A DNA stretch of 64,000 nucleotides from Pseudomonadota bacterium (GCA_023451825.1 JAEXYA010000066.1:1-64000); one strand, 5' to 3'. Positions 28,370 to 37,718 are shown, counted from the stretch's first letter. Made by a program: numbers and translations. The notes: generated from the letters alone by a model not told the origin.

Positions 28370-29794
28370 GTGGCTTCCCATTCCGACCTCATTAAAGCAA
28401 CGGCCTGCGCCGTCGTCGATCAACTCAACAACGGCACGGTAACCCCGCTCGATGTGCTCGATGCCCTGGAAACGCGCATCAAGGAGGTCGAAGGCCAGGT
28501 CAATGCGCTGCCGATCCTGTGCTTCGATCGCGCGCGTGACCACGCCAGGGAGTTGATGAAGAAGCCGCTCGGTGAGCGCGGCATCCTTGCGGGCCTCCCG
28601 GTGCCGATCAAGGATCTGACCTCCGTCGCCGGCGTCCGCACCACCCAGGGCTCGCCAATCTTCAAGGATGTGGTGCCGGCCAAGTCGAACGTGCTGGTCG
28701 AACGCCTCGAAGAGAATGGCGGCGTGGTCTATGCAAAGTCCAACACGCCGGAATTCGGCGCCGGCGCCAACACCTTCAACGACGTGTTCGGTGCGACGCT
28801 GAACCCGTGGGACCTGTCGAAGTCGGCGGCCGGTTCGTCCGGCGGTGCGGCGGCAGCGCTTGCCAGCGGCACGGCCTGGATCGCGCATGGTTCGGACATG
28901 GGCGGATCGCTACGCAATCCTGCCAGCTTCTGCGGCATTGTCGGCCTGCGCCCGAGCGTCGGCCGCGTCGCCTCCACGCCGAATATCGCACTGGCACGCA
29001 TGGTCAGCGTGCAGGGCCCGATGGCCCGCAATGTGGAAGACCTGGCGCTGATGCTCGATGCCATGAGCGGCGAACATCCGGCCGACCTGATCTCGCTGCC
29101 GAAGCTGCCGGAGACATTTCGCTCGGCGGTGCGCGCGGGCACGAAGCCGAAGCGGATCGCCTATTCGCCTGATCTCGGCATCACGCCGGTCGATCCGGAA
29201 GTCGCGGCGCTCACCCGCAAGGCGGCCGAGCGTTTTGCGGAGGCTGGCGTCATCGTCGAGGAAGCGCATCCCGATTTGCGCGAAGCCCATGAATGCTTCC
29301 ATGTGCTGCGCGCCTATGATTTCGCGATCTCGAAACTCGGCCTGCTGCGCGACCACCGCGACAAGCTGAAGCCGGAAGTGATCTGGAATATCGAGGAAGG
29401 CCTGAAGCTGAAGGTCGAGGACCTCGCCAAGGCCGAGACGCAGCGCGTGACGCTGGCAGCGCGGGCCTATGAGTTTTTCCAGAAGTACGATCTCTTGCTC
29501 TGCCCGGCGACCATCACGCCGCCCTTCCCGATCGAGCAGCGCTATCTCGCCGAATGCAACGGCCACAAGTTCGATAACTATGTGCAGTGGCTCGGCATCG
29601 TCTATGCGATCACCTTGACCGGCTGCCCGGCGATCTCGCTGCCGTGCGGTTTCACGACCACCGGCCTGCCGGTCGGCCTGCAGATCGTCGGCCCGCCGCG
29701 CGGCGAAGCCTCGCTGCTCGCCGGTGCGCGCGTGCTGGAGGATATTCTGGGTCTGCAGGCGATCACGCCGATCGATCCGCGTCCGGCGAAGTAA
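28370..29794 (+). CDS. Amidase signature family enzyme
   Basis: A 474-residue amidohydrolase with the complete Ser-cisSer-Lys triad: Lys81 in PIKDLT, Ser156 in AGSSGGA, and Ser180 in DMGGSLRNPA; the 24-residue gap between the serines equals that of peptide amidase and malonamidase E2. Substrate (aliphatic or aryl amide, or an indoleacetamide-type compound) cannot be told. GTG at 28370 is the start, with GGAG 6 nt upstream. It is divergent from the alpha/beta hydrolase across 138 bp, and the two might be co-regulated in amide or ester catabolism. Confidence 0.88.
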   Translation: MASHSDLIKATACAVVDQLNNGTVTPLDVLDALETRIKEVEGQVNALPILCFDRARDHARELMKKPLGERGILAGLPVPIKDLTSVAGVRTTQGSPIFKDVVPAKSNVLVERLEENGGVVYAKSNTPEFGAGANTFNDVFGATLNPWDLSKSAAGSSGGAAAALASGTAWIAHGSDMGGSLRNPASFCGIVGLRPSVGRVASTPNIALARMVSVQGPMARNVEDLALMLDAMSGEHPADLISLPKLPETFRSAVRAGTKPKRIAYSPDLGITPVDPEVAALTRKAAERFAEAGVIVEEAHPDLREAHECFHVLRAYDFAISKLGLLRDHRDKLKPEVIWNIEEGLKLKVEDLAKAETQRVTLAARAYEFFQKYDLLLCPATITPPFPIEQRYLAECNGHKFDNYVQWLGIVYAITLTGCPAISLPCGFTTTGLPVGLQIVGPPRGEASLLAGARVLEDILGLQAITPIDPRPAK

Positions 29795-29800
29795 GGATTT

Positions 29801-29881
29801 GTAGGGTGGGCAAAGCGCAGCGTGCCCACCTCAGCCAGCCGAGCACTTGAAGGTGGGCACGCTACGCTTTGCCCACCCTAC
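29801..29881. repeat. Family C palindromic repeat, copy 1
   Basis: Arms GTAGGGTGGGCAAAGCGCAG and its near reverse complement CTACGCTTTGCCCACCCTAC, with inner CGTGCCCACC / GGTGGGCACG arms. Other copies: 37,719, 52,070 and 55,996; a related one at 34,039. Confidence 0.9.
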
Positions 29882-29888
29882 TCAAAAC

Positions 29889-29976
29889 CTAGGGCGGATG
29901 AGGCGAAGCCGTAATCCGCCGCGGAGTTTCGATTTTGACCTCGGCCGGCGGATTGCGCTTCGCTGATCCGCTCTAC
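29889..29976. repeat. Family B palindromic repeat, copy 3
   Basis: TAGGGCGGATGAGGCGAAG arm with a right arm more diverged (CGCTGATCCGCTCTAC), the least conserved of the three B copies. Confidence 0.82.
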
Positions 29977-30170
29977 AGCTGAGCCATTCATCATACTTTA
30001 GTATAAGCCACATTGCCGCAGTTTGCGTTTATAGACGTAGTGCTGCGGTGCAAACGCGTGTGCCCGGCCGGCAGAACGATCCTGCCATCAGCAATGCGTT
30101 TCCCGGCATTGGCTTTTCCCGCCGCTTCTGGCAACCGAATATTTCATTTCACGGAATATGAGGGCTTTAA

Positions 30171-31493
30171 GTGGCTGATACATTCGCTCCGCCAGCGGAC
30201 GGCAAACTCCATTTCGACGACGCCAAGAAACGCATCAAGGCAATCTTCATCGGCTCGATGGGCAATCTCGTCGAATGGTACGATTTCTACGCCTACACCG
30301 CCTTCGCGCTGTATTTCGCGCCCGCGTTCTTTCCCTCCAATGATCCGGTGGTGCAGCAGCTCAATGCGGCCGTGCTATTCGCCGCAACCTTCCTGATGCG
30401 CCCGCTGGGCGGCTGGCTCTTTGGCTATCTCGCCGACAAATACGGACGCCGGCTGTCGCTCACCATCTCGGTGCTGTTCATGTGCTTCGGCTCGCTGATC
30501 ATCGCTCTGGCCCCGACCTATGCGACCATCGGCTTCGCCGCTCCCGTTCTGCTCGCGGTCGCCCGCATCATTCAGGGCCTCAGCCTCGGCGGTGAATATG
30601 GCGCTTCGGCCACATACCTCTCGGAAGTCGCCGATCCCAACCATCGCGGTTTCTATTCGAGCTTCCAATATGTGACGCTGATCGGCGGCCAGCTGACCGC
30701 CATCATCGTTCTCCTGCTGCTGCAGAAGGTGTTCCTCACCGAGCAGGAGCTGAAGGACTGGGGATGGCGCATTCCGTTCTTCATCGGCGCCAGCCTTGCC
30801 ATCTTCGCCGCCGTCATGCGCCGCGACATGCACGAGACCGAGCAGTTCACGGAAGCCAAGAAGCAGGCGAAGCCGATGGGCTCGATGCGCGGCCTGCTGA
30901 AATATCCGCGTGAATTGCTGCTGGTTGTCGGCCTCACCGCCGGCGGCACCGCCGCGTTCTATACGTTCACCACTTACATGCAGACCTTCGTGAAGCTCTC
31001 GGTCGGCCTCACCGCCGACCAGACCACCACGGTGATCTTCGGCACGCTGATCTTCGCCTGCATCCTGCAGCCGATCTATGGCGCCATCTCGGACCGCTTC
31101 GGCCGCAAGCCGCTGCTGATCTTCTTCGGCATTGCCGGCACGCTCTGCACCGTCCCGATCCTCACAACGCTGCAAACCACCAAGTCGCCTTTCGTCGCCT
31201 TCCTGCTCATCTGCGGCGCCTGGGTGTTCGTGGCCGGCTACACCTCGATCAATGCCGTCGTGAAAGCCGAATTGTTCCCGACCAATATCCGCGCCATGGG
31301 CGTCGGCGTGCCCTATGCGCTGACCGTCTCGATCTTCGGCGGCACGGCTCCGGCCGTGGCGCTGTATTTCAAGCAGTCCGGACACGAGCATTATTTCTAC
31401 TATTATCTGTCTGGCATGATCTTCCTGTCGCTCCTCATCTACGCCACGATGCGCGACACCAAGAAGAACTCGGCCATGCACCGTCACGAGTGA
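30171..31493 (+). CDS. MHS-type MFS transporter, KgtP-like
   Basis: A 440-residue metabolite:H+ symporter with 12 membrane helices. Signatures are IFIGSMGNLVEWYDFYAYTAFALYF (first helix of the MHS family), GYLADKYGRRLSL (loop 2-3) and GLSLGGEYGASATYLSE (helix 5). The closest characterised type I can suggest is the 2-oxoglutarate permease KgtP, but MHS carriers also move proline/betaine, citrate and shikimate. Start GTG 30171 with GAGGG upstream. A molybdopterin enzyme gene follows after 29 bp. Confidence 0.83.
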   Translation: MADTFAPPADGKLHFDDAKKRIKAIFIGSMGNLVEWYDFYAYTAFALYFAPAFFPSNDPVVQQLNAAVLFAATFLMRPLGGWLFGYLADKYGRRLSLTISVLFMCFGSLIIALAPTYATIGFAAPVLLAVARIIQGLSLGGEYGASATYLSEVADPNHRGFYSSFQYVTLIGGQLTAIIVLLLLQKVFLTEQELKDWGWRIPFFIGASLAIFAAVMRRDMHETEQFTEAKKQAKPMGSMRGLLKYPRELLLVVGLTAGGTAAFYTFTTYMQTFVKLSVGLTADQTTTVIFGTLIFACILQPIYGAISDRFGRKPLLIFFGIAGTLCTVPILTTLQTTKSPFVAFLLICGAWVFVAGYTSINAVVKAELFPTNIRAMGVGVPYALTVSIFGGTAPAVALYFKQSGHEHYFYYYLSGMIFLSLLIYATMRDTKKNSAMHRHE

Positions 31494-31522
31494 CGGCATA
31501 ACCGGAAAGAAGGAGCGTCAGC

Positions 31523-32185
31523 ATGGATGAAGACGACATACCATCCGAATCCAAGCTGACGCAGACCAAGCAACGCTGGGCGCGCGAGGGCCGGTTTCTC
31601 ACCGGCCGGCACACGCGCCCGGAAACGGATCGATTGCCGCCCGGCCAGCACCTGACACAGGACTGGCCGGTGCTGGACCTGGGCGTCACGCCCAATGTGA
31701 ACCGCGAGCGCTGGCGCCTCGATGTCTATGGCGCCGTCGAGACACCGCTGTTCTGGGACTTTGCGCAGTTTTCCGCACAGCCGCAGTCCACTTTCATCTC
31801 CGATATCCACTGCGTCACCACATGGTCGCGCTACGACAATCAGTGGGAGGGGCTTTCGACCCGCGCATTGCTCGACGCTTGCCAGCCGAAGCCCGATGCA
31901 CGCTTTGTCGTGCTGCAATCCTATGACGGCTACGACACCAATCTCACGCTGGAAGATTTTGCCTCCGACGACGCGCTGCTGGCACATAGCTGGCAGGGCA
32001 CGCCGATCGATCGCGACCATGGCGGCCCCGTCCGCGTGATCGTGCCGCATCTGTATTTCTGGAAGAGCGCCAAGTGGCTGCAGCGCATCGAATTCCGCAG
32101 CGACGACAAACCCGGCTATTGGGAAGTCCGCGGCTATCACAATCGCGGCGATCCATGGGACGAGCAGCGTTATTCGGACGATTGA
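31523..32185 (+). CDS. Molybdopterin-dependent oxidoreductase, sulfite oxidase fold
   Basis: A 220-residue protein consisting of the oxidoreductase molybdopterin-binding domain alone. The Mo-ligating Cys is in SDIHCVTTWSRYDNQW near residue 96; cofactor-binding PHLYFWKSAKW is near 170. Family members oxidise sulfite or reduce methionine sulfoxide (MsrP). Unlike MsrP it has no Tat signal peptide, so it is probably cytosolic. AAGGAG precedes the ATG, and it lies 29 bp after the MFS gene, suggesting one transcript. Substrate unknown. Confidence 0.82.
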   Translation: MDEDDIPSESKLTQTKQRWAREGRFLTGRHTRPETDRLPPGQHLTQDWPVLDLGVTPNVNRERWRLDVYGAVETPLFWDFAQFSAQPQSTFISDIHCVTTWSRYDNQWEGLSTRALLDACQPKPDARFVVLQSYDGYDTNLTLEDFASDDALLAHSWQGTPIDRDHGGPVRVIVPHLYFWKSAKWLQRIEFRSDDKPGYWEVRGYHNRGDPWDEQRYSDD

Positions 32186-32191
32186 CGATAT

Positions 32192-32286
32192 CGTCATTGC
32201 GAGGAGCCCTTGCGACGAAGCAATCCAGCTCTTCATGCGATTGCAGCTGTCTGGATTGCCGCGTCGCTACGCTCCTCGCAATGACG
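32192..32286. repeat. Family A palindromic repeat, copy 3
   Basis: Arms CGTCATTGCGAGGAGC and GCTCCTCGCAATGACG as at 1,707-1,795. It starts 7 bp after the preceding stop codon. Confidence 0.9.
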
Positions 32287-32331
32287 GCTGAGAGAGGATA
32301 GCTTCAAGTTCCAAGATTACAGGAGCCTTCC

Positions 32332-33552
32332 ATGCTCACCGAAAAACTCCAATTCGCGGGCTCGTCCGACCATACGCTCGCCGCGGCACTGGACAAACCG
32401 GATGGCGACATCCGCGCCACTGCGCTGCTGGCGCATTGCTTCACGTGCAGCAAGGATTCGCTGGCCGCTCGGCGGATCGCCGAAGCGCTGACCGCCCATG
32501 GCATCGCCGTGCTCCGCTTCGACTTCACCGGCCTCGGCTCCAGCGACGGCGAATTCGCGAACAGCACCTTCACCTCCAATGTCGAAGACCTGGTTCGCGC
32601 CGCCAATCACCTGCGCGCGCTGGGCCAGGCGCCGACAATCCTGATCGGCCACAGCCTTGGCGGCGCAGCGGTGCTGGCGGCAGCAAGCGAGATCCCCGAA
32701 GCCAAAGCGGTTGTCACCATCGCCGCGCCATCCGATCCCAGCCATGTCACGCATCTGTTTGCCGATCGGCTGCACGACATCCGCGAACAGGGCGAGGTGG
32801 AGGTCAATCTCGCCGGCCGCCCGTTCCGCATCAAGCGCGCCTTCCTCGACGACGTCGCCGAACACAATCTGCTGGCCAAAGTCGCGAAGCTGCACAAGGC
32901 GCTGCTGGTGATGCAGGCACCGACCGACGACACCGTCGGCATCGACAATGCCACGACAATTTTTGTGGCGGCAAAGCACCCGAAGAGTTTTGTATCGCTC
33001 AATCATGCCGACCATCTGCTGACCAACAAGGCGGATGCCATCTACGCAGCCGACGTCATCGCAGCCTGGGTCTCGCGCTATCTCGCGCCCGTCGAACATG
33101 CCGCTGCTACGCCGCCGCCCGAGCCGCGTCAGGTCGTCGTCGCGGAGACGCGCGCCAATAAATTCCAGCAACAGATCACCGTCGGCCCGCATCGCCTGAC
33201 CGCCGACGAACCGGTCGCCGCCGGTGGCGAGGATACCGGGCCCGGCCCGTATGATCTCCTGCTCAGCGCACTCGGCGCCTGCACCGCGATGACCATGCGG
33301 ATGTATGCGGATCGCAAGGCGCTGCCGATGGAGCGCGTCAGCGTCACGCTGAACCACAAGAAGATCTACGCCAAAGATTGCGCGGAGTGCGAAACAAAGG
33401 ACGGCATGCTCGACCAGATCGAGCGCAACATCTCCATCACCGGCCGGCTCGACGCCGAACAACGCGCAAAACTGATGGAGATTGCAGACAAGTGCCCGGT
33501 GCATCGGACGCTCACATCCGAGATCCGGATCGTCACGAATGCGGTGGAATAG
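32332..33552 (+). CDS. Alpha/beta hydrolase-OsmC fusion protein
   Basis: A 406-residue two-domain protein. Residues 1-255 are an alpha/beta hydrolase with nucleophile Ser108 in IGHSLGGA and His227/His229 near NHADHLL; 256-266 is a Pro/Glu linker; 267-406 is an OsmC-like peroxiredoxin domain with the two redox cysteines Cys317 (GACTAMTM) and Cys388 (DKCPVH), plus Cys350 and Cys353 in KDCAECE. OsmC proteins reduce organic hydroperoxides. The fusion may couple ester hydrolysis with detoxification of a peroxidised product; that is inference. AGGAG precedes the ATG. Confidence 0.88.
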   Translation: MLTEKLQFAGSSDHTLAAALDKPDGDIRATALLAHCFTCSKDSLAARRIAEALTAHGIAVLRFDFTGLGSSDGEFANSTFTSNVEDLVRAANHLRALGQAPTILIGHSLGGAAVLAAASEIPEAKAVVTIAAPSDPSHVTHLFADRLHDIREQGEVEVNLAGRPFRIKRAFLDDVAEHNLLAKVAKLHKALLVMQAPTDDTVGIDNATTIFVAAKHPKSFVSLNHADHLLTNKADAIYAADVIAAWVSRYLAPVEHAAATPPPEPRQVVVAETRANKFQQQITVGPHRLTADEPVAAGGEDTGPGPYDLLLSALGACTAMTMRMYADRKALPMERVSVTLNHKKIYAKDCAECETKDGMLDQIERNISITGRLDAEQRAKLMEIADKCPVHRTLTSEIRIVTNAVE

Positions 33553-33754
33553 TCCGCGCGCAGCGTTGCCCGAAGGCACCAGTTCCCGTTGCTAACGCAA
33601 TGTCCGACAATGTGAATCCCGGCCGTTAACCTTTCTTAAAGATGTTGCTCGCAGGGCGTGCGGTGCGTGGTAAATCTGTGGAGAGCCAAAGGAATCAGTT
33701 TCACACGGGCGCGTAATCGCGCCGGTGTCCTGCCGCAGATTGTTTGGGAATTTC

Positions 33755-34021
33755 ATGAGCGAACGCCTGTCCTACCAGCCCACCCGCGCTCCCCTCCCGG
33801 ATCAGGAGCAGAAGCAGGCGGCGCTCAGCTATCTCAACGAGGCATGGGCCGAAGCACGCCACGATGGCGTCGATGGCGATTGCCTGGCACAGGCGAGCCT
33901 GTTTGCGGCGTTCGCCGAGCTGGTCGGAACCTATGGCGAGGATGCGGTGGCGAAGTTCGTGGAAGGGTTGCCGACGCGCGTGCGCAACGGCGAGTTTTCA
34001 CTGACGCTGGCGAGGCAGTAA
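33755..34021 (+). CDS. Small conserved hypothetical protein
   Basis: An 88-residue soluble, acidic helical protein (MSERLSYQPTRAPLPDQEQ...). No signal peptide, membrane helix or metal motif. ATG 33755 is preceded by GGGA at a proper distance; the frame continues 10 codons upstream without a better site. I do not recognise a family. It stands between the hydrolase-OsmC gene and a palindromic repeat, so probably monocistronic. Confidence 0.7.
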   Translation: MSERLSYQPTRAPLPDQEQKQAALSYLNEAWAEARHDGVDGDCLAQASLFAAFAELVGTYGEDAVAKFVEGLPTRVRNGEFSLTLARQ

Positions 34022-34038
34022 AGACAAACGCCAAGGCT

Positions 34039-34123
34039 GTAGGATGGGTAGAGCGAAGCGAAACCCATCACAACAGGCTCGGTGCGTGTGGTGATGGGTT
34101 TCGCTACGCTCTACCCATCCTAC
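34039..34123. repeat. Family C-like palindromic repeat
   Basis: Arms GTAGGATGGGTAGAGCGAAG and CTACGCTCTACCCATCCTAC with inner AACCCATCAC / GTGATGGGTT. Same architecture as family C but diverged core letters, so either a subfamily or an independent relative. Confidence 0.85.
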
Positions 34124-34132
34124 AATCCCACC

Positions 34133-35467
34133 TTACTGCCTCAACGTCTCCAGGAACTTCACCGTCTCGCCCTGCGACGGCGTGACGAGTTCGCCCTGCC
34201 ACATCACCTGCTTGCCGCGCACAAAAGTGCCGACCGGCCAGCCCTTCACGGTCACGCCGTCATACGGCGTCCAGCCCGCCTTCGAGGCCACCCATTTGTT
34301 GGTGATGGTCTCGCTGCGCTTGAGATCGACCACGGTGAAGTCGGCGTCATAGCCGGCCGCGATACGGCCCTTCATCGCCATGTTGAACAATCGCGCCGGG
34401 CCGGCGCTGGTGAGATCGACGAAGCGCTGAAGCGACAGCCGGCCTGCATTCACATGATCCAGCATCAGCGGCACCAGCGTCTGCACGCCGGTCATGCCTG
34501 AGGGCGAGGCCGGATAGACCTTCTGCTTCTCTTCCAGCGTATGCGGCGCGTGGTCGGAGCCGAGCACGTCGACGATACCCTGCTCGATGCCCTTCCAGAT
34601 GCCGGCGCGGTGGCTGGCGTCGCGCACCGGCGGGTTCATCTGCGCCAGCGTGCCGAGGCGCTCATAGCATTCCGGCGCCGTCATGGTGAGGTGATGCGGC
34701 GTCGCCTCGCAGGAGGCGACATCCTTGTGATTCTTGAGATAGTCGATCTCTTCCTTGGTGGAGATATGCAGCACATGGATGCGCTTGCCGGTCTCGCGGG
34801 CGAGCGTGACCAAGCGCTGCGTCGCCATCAGCGCCGCGACCTCGTCACGCCAGACCGGATGCGAGCGGGCATCGCCCTCGATGCGCAGGCCCTTGCGGTC
34901 GTTGAGGCGGAATTCGTCCTCGGCATGGAAGGCGGCGCGACGCTTGATCACCTGAAAGATTTTGCGGAGGCTGTCGTCGTCCTCGACCAGCAGCGCGCCG
35001 GTGGACGAACCGATGAACACTTTGACGCCCGCACAGCCCGGTGCGCGCTCCAGCTCCGGCAGGTCCTGCACATTCTCGCGGGTGCCGCCGATGAAGAAGG
35101 CGTAGTCGCAATGCATGCGGTGATGGCCGCGCTTCACCTTGTCGGTGAAGGTGGCTTCGTCGATGGTCAAAGGATTGGTGTTCGGCATTTCGAACACCGC
35201 GGTGACACCGCCCATCACGGCGCTGCGCGACCCGCTTTCGAGGTCTTCCTTGTGCTCGAGGCCGGGCTCGCGAAAATGCACCTGGGTGTCCATCACGCCG
35301 GGCAGGATGTGCAGGCCCTTGCAATCGATGGTCTTGGCCGCCTGCTCCGGCCCGAAAGTGCCGAGCGCTGCAATGCGTCCGTCGCGGATACCGATGTCGC
35401 GCTGACCCTCCCCATCCTGATTGACGACGGTGCCGTTCTTCAGAATCGTGTCAAAGGTCTCGCTCAT
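34133..35467 (-). CDS. pyrC: Dihydroorotase
   Basis: A 444-residue amidohydrolase, third step of pyrimidine synthesis. Motifs: HxH-like segment PGVMDTQVHFREPGLEHKED near residues 56-75, the carboxylated-Lys region GVKVFIGSS near 148, HVLHIST near 228, and DHAPHTLEEK near 302 with the catalytic Asp. This is the long class I type (about 420-450 residues). Hydantoinase-like enzymes share parts of this pattern, but EPGLEHKED and the DHAPH box favour dihydroorotase. Divergent from ygfZ across about 130 bp. Confidence 0.88.
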   Translation of the reverse strand: MSETFDTILKNGTVVNQDGEGQRDIGIRDGRIAALGTFGPEQAAKTIDCKGLHILPGVMDTQVHFREPGLEHKEDLESGSRSAVMGGVTAVFEMPNTNPLTIDEATFTDKVKRGHHRMHCDYAFFIGGTRENVQDLPELERAPGCAGVKVFIGSSTGALLVEDDDSLRKIFQVIKRRAAFHAEDEFRLNDRKGLRIEGDARSHPVWRDEVAALMATQRLVTLARETGKRIHVLHISTKEEIDYLKNHKDVASCEATPHHLTMTAPECYERLGTLAQMNPPVRDASHRAGIWKGIEQGIVDVLGSDHAPHTLEEKQKVYPASPSGMTGVQTLVPLMLDHVNAGRLSLQRFVDLTSAGPARLFNMAMKGRIAAGYDADFTVVDLKRSETITNKWVASKAGWTPYDGVTVKGWPVGTFVRGKQVMWQGELVTPSQGETVKFLETLRQ

Positions 35468-35597
35468 ATCGGTCTCACTTGCAGCCTGTGGATGCCTTGC
35501 GCTTTTGGCGCGGGCCTTGTTACGGGCATCTTAGCGGCTTAACTTTGGCGTTGATATCCGTCAGCCGCGATTCCTGAATTTTTTCGAGATTTTCCGT

Positions 35598-36479
35598 ATG
35601 AAAGCAGCCTTTCTCCCCGATCGGGGTGTGGTGAAGATCGCCGGTGACGATGCCCGCGCGTTTCTCAATAATCTCATCACCTCGGATATCGACGACCTCG
35701 CGCCCGGTCGCGCGCGGTTTGGCGCGCTGCTGACGCCGCAGGGCAAGATCGTGGCGGATTTTCTCGTCACGGAAGCACCCGCAGGCCATGGCGGTGGCCT
35801 CTTGATCGACTGCCCGCGCGAATTGGCGAAGCCGCTTGCCACCAAGCTCGGCTTCTACAAGCTGCGCGCCAAGGTGACGGTGGAGAATCTCTCCGACGGT
35901 CTCGGCGTGCTCGCGGTGTGGGACGGCGAACCGGCGATGAAGCCGGACCTGACCTTTGCCGATCCGCGCAGCGCCGCGCTCGGCTATCGCGTTTTGATCC
36001 CGGCCGACCTCGCAGAGAAAACCTCATCGGTGCTCGGTGCGGAGCTGGTCGATGAGACCGCCTATGAAGCGCATCGTATCGCCTGCGGCGTGCCGCGTGG
36101 CGGCATCGACTTCGCCTATGGCGATGCGTTCCCGCATGAGACCAATATGGATCGGATGGCCGGCGTCGATTTCGACAAGGGCTGTTATATCGGCCAGGAA
36201 GTGGTGTCGCGCATGCAGCATCGTGGCACCGCACGTACGCGCATCGTGCCCGTGACGCTGGAAGGCACGACGCCCGTGGCCGGCACGGAAATCCGCGCGG
36301 CCGACAAGCCGGTCGGCACCATGGGCTCGTCCGCGGGGCACAGCGGCCTTGCGCTGCTGCGCATCGATCGCGCGACCGATGCCTTCGATGCCGGCGCGGC
36401 CCTGCTGGCCGGCGACATCACCATTCAACTGGCCGATCCCGAAGCCGCCCGCGCCTTCATTGCCAAGAAGCACCCATGA
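35598..36479 (+). CDS. ygfZ: Folate-binding Fe-S assembly protein YgfZ
   Basis: A 293-residue GcvT-like protein. The YgfZ signature KGCYIGQEVVSRM is at about 194-206, with the redox-relevant Cys. YgfZ/IbaG-type proteins use folate to help maintain certain Fe-S enzymes such as MiaB. It starts a run of plus-strand genes: its stop overlaps the tag ATG (ATGA at 36476-36479). Confidence 0.9.
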   Translation: MKAAFLPDRGVVKIAGDDARAFLNNLITSDIDDLAPGRARFGALLTPQGKIVADFLVTEAPAGHGGGLLIDCPRELAKPLATKLGFYKLRAKVTVENLSDGLGVLAVWDGEPAMKPDLTFADPRSAALGYRVLIPADLAEKTSSVLGAELVDETAYEAHRIACGVPRGGIDFAYGDAFPHETNMDRMAGVDFDKGCYIGQEVVSRMQHRGTARTRIVPVTLEGTTPVAGTEIRAADKPVGTMGSSAGHSGLALLRIDRATDAFDAGAALLAGDITIQLADPEAARAFIAKKHP

Positions 36480-37102
36480 GCAAACCGCCGATCACCCATG
36501 CCGACGGCAAGACACGCTGCCAGTGGCCGGGCGAGGACCCGTTCTATGTCGCCTATCACGACACCGAATGGGGCGTGCCGGACTATGACGACCGCGCGCT
36601 ATTCGAAAAACTGATCCTCGACGGATTTCAGGCGGGCCTGTCGTGGATCACGATCCTGCGCAAGCGCGATAATTTCCGGAAGGCGTTCGACGATTTCCAG
36701 CCGGAAAAGATCGTGCGCTACAGCGAGAAAAAAGTGCATGCGCTGATGAACGATGCCGGCATTGTGCGCAATCGCTCCAAGATCGAGGGCACGATCCTGT
36801 CGGCCAAGGGTTATCTCAAGATCATGGAGGAAGGCCCGGGCTTCTCGAAGTTCCTGTGGGACTTCGTCGATGGCCAGCCCATCGTCAACAAGTTCAAGAC
36901 CCATGCGAGCGTGCCGGCCTCGACACCGCTGTCGATTAAGATCTCCAAGGAATTGCAGGCGCGCAATTTCAAGTTCGTCGGCCCCACCATCGTCTATGCC
37001 TTCATGCAGGCGACCGGCATGGTCAATGACCACCTCACCTCCTGCTATTGCCACGAGCTGTGCAGCAAGAAGAAGAAGCCGCTGCGGCTGAAGGCGACCT
37101 GA
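36476..37102 (+). CDS. tag: 3-methyladenine DNA glycosylase I
   Basis: A 208-residue HhH-type DNA glycosylase that removes 3-methyladenine. The structural Zn site is complete: Cys15 in TRCQW, His29 in AYHDTEWG, and the C-terminal His and Cys in NDHLTSCYCHELC. The central LILDGFQAGLSWITILRKR segment is the substrate pocket region. A basic KKKKPLRLKA tail ends the protein. It is coupled to ygfZ (ATGA) and to the HD gene downstream (TGATG). Confidence 0.93.
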   Translation: MSKPPITHADGKTRCQWPGEDPFYVAYHDTEWGVPDYDDRALFEKLILDGFQAGLSWITILRKRDNFRKAFDDFQPEKIVRYSEKKVHALMNDAGIVRNRSKIEGTILSAKGYLKIMEEGPGFSKFLWDFVDGQPIVNKFKTHASVPASTPLSIKISKELQARNFKFVGPTIVYAFMQATGMVNDHLTSCYCHELCSKKKKPLRLKAT

Positions 37103-37713
37103 TGGCGAAAGCGACCGTAACAGGCGGCACGCCGCGCGCATGGCAACGCATGCTGTCGGGCCGCCGGCTTGACCTGCTCGATCCCTCGCCGCTCGACGTC
37201 GAACTCGCAGATATCGCTCACGGCCTCGCCCGCATGGCGCGCTGGAACGGGCAGACGCGCGGGCCGCATATCTTCTCGGTAGCGCAGCATTCGCTGCTGG
37301 TGGAAGCGATCATGCGCGAGCAAATGCCGCGCGTGGACGACCGCTGCAGCATTGCTGCGCTGCTGCATGATTCTCCGGAATATGTGATCGGAGATATGAT
37401 CTCGCCTTTCAAGGCTGTCATCGGCGATGCGTATAAGGTGGTCGAGCATCGTCTGCTCGCCGCGATCCATATTCATTTCGGATTGCCGGCCACGCTCGAT
37501 CCGAAAATGATCAAGGCGATCAAGAACGCCGATATGGGCGCCGCTTATCTGGAAGCGACGCGGCTTGCCGGCTTCGCCGAACCTGAAGCCAGGCGGCTGT
37601 TCGGCAAGGACCCCTGCCTGGAGCTCGACGTGGAGAACGATTTTCTCACGCCATGGTCGGCCAGCAAGGCGGAGAAGCGGTTCCTTGCACGTTTCGAAGC
37701 GCTGACGGCATAA
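37102..37713 (+). CDS. HD-domain hydrolase, YfbR-like
   Basis: A 203-residue HD phosphohydrolase. The metal-binding residues are His in AQHSLLVEAIM, the His-Asp pair in ALLHDSPEYVIGDM and a distal Asp in KNADMGAAYLE. The closest characterised proteins are YfbR-type 5'-deoxynucleotidases. A salvage or housekeeping role in nucleotide pools fits its overlap with tag (one base), but the substrate is inferred. ATG at 37102 is fixed by that overlap. Confidence 0.82.
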   Translation: MAKATVTGGTPRAWQRMLSGRRLDLLDPSPLDVELADIAHGLARMARWNGQTRGPHIFSVAQHSLLVEAIMREQMPRVDDRCSIAALLHDSPEYVIGDMISPFKAVIGDAYKVVEHRLLAAIHIHFGLPATLDPKMIKAIKNADMGAAYLEATRLAGFAEPEARRLFGKDPCLELDVENDFLTPWSASKAEKRFLARFEALTA

Positions 37714-37718
37714 AGATT

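Larger units (their letters stand above)
29795..30170. other. Intergenic region with repeats C and B plus kgtP leader
   Basis: A family C palindrome directly after the amidase stop is followed by a family B palindrome. About 190 bp (29,980-30,170) of lower-GC sequence then lead to the MFS gene and probably hold its promoter. No further gene seen. Confidence 0.7.
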
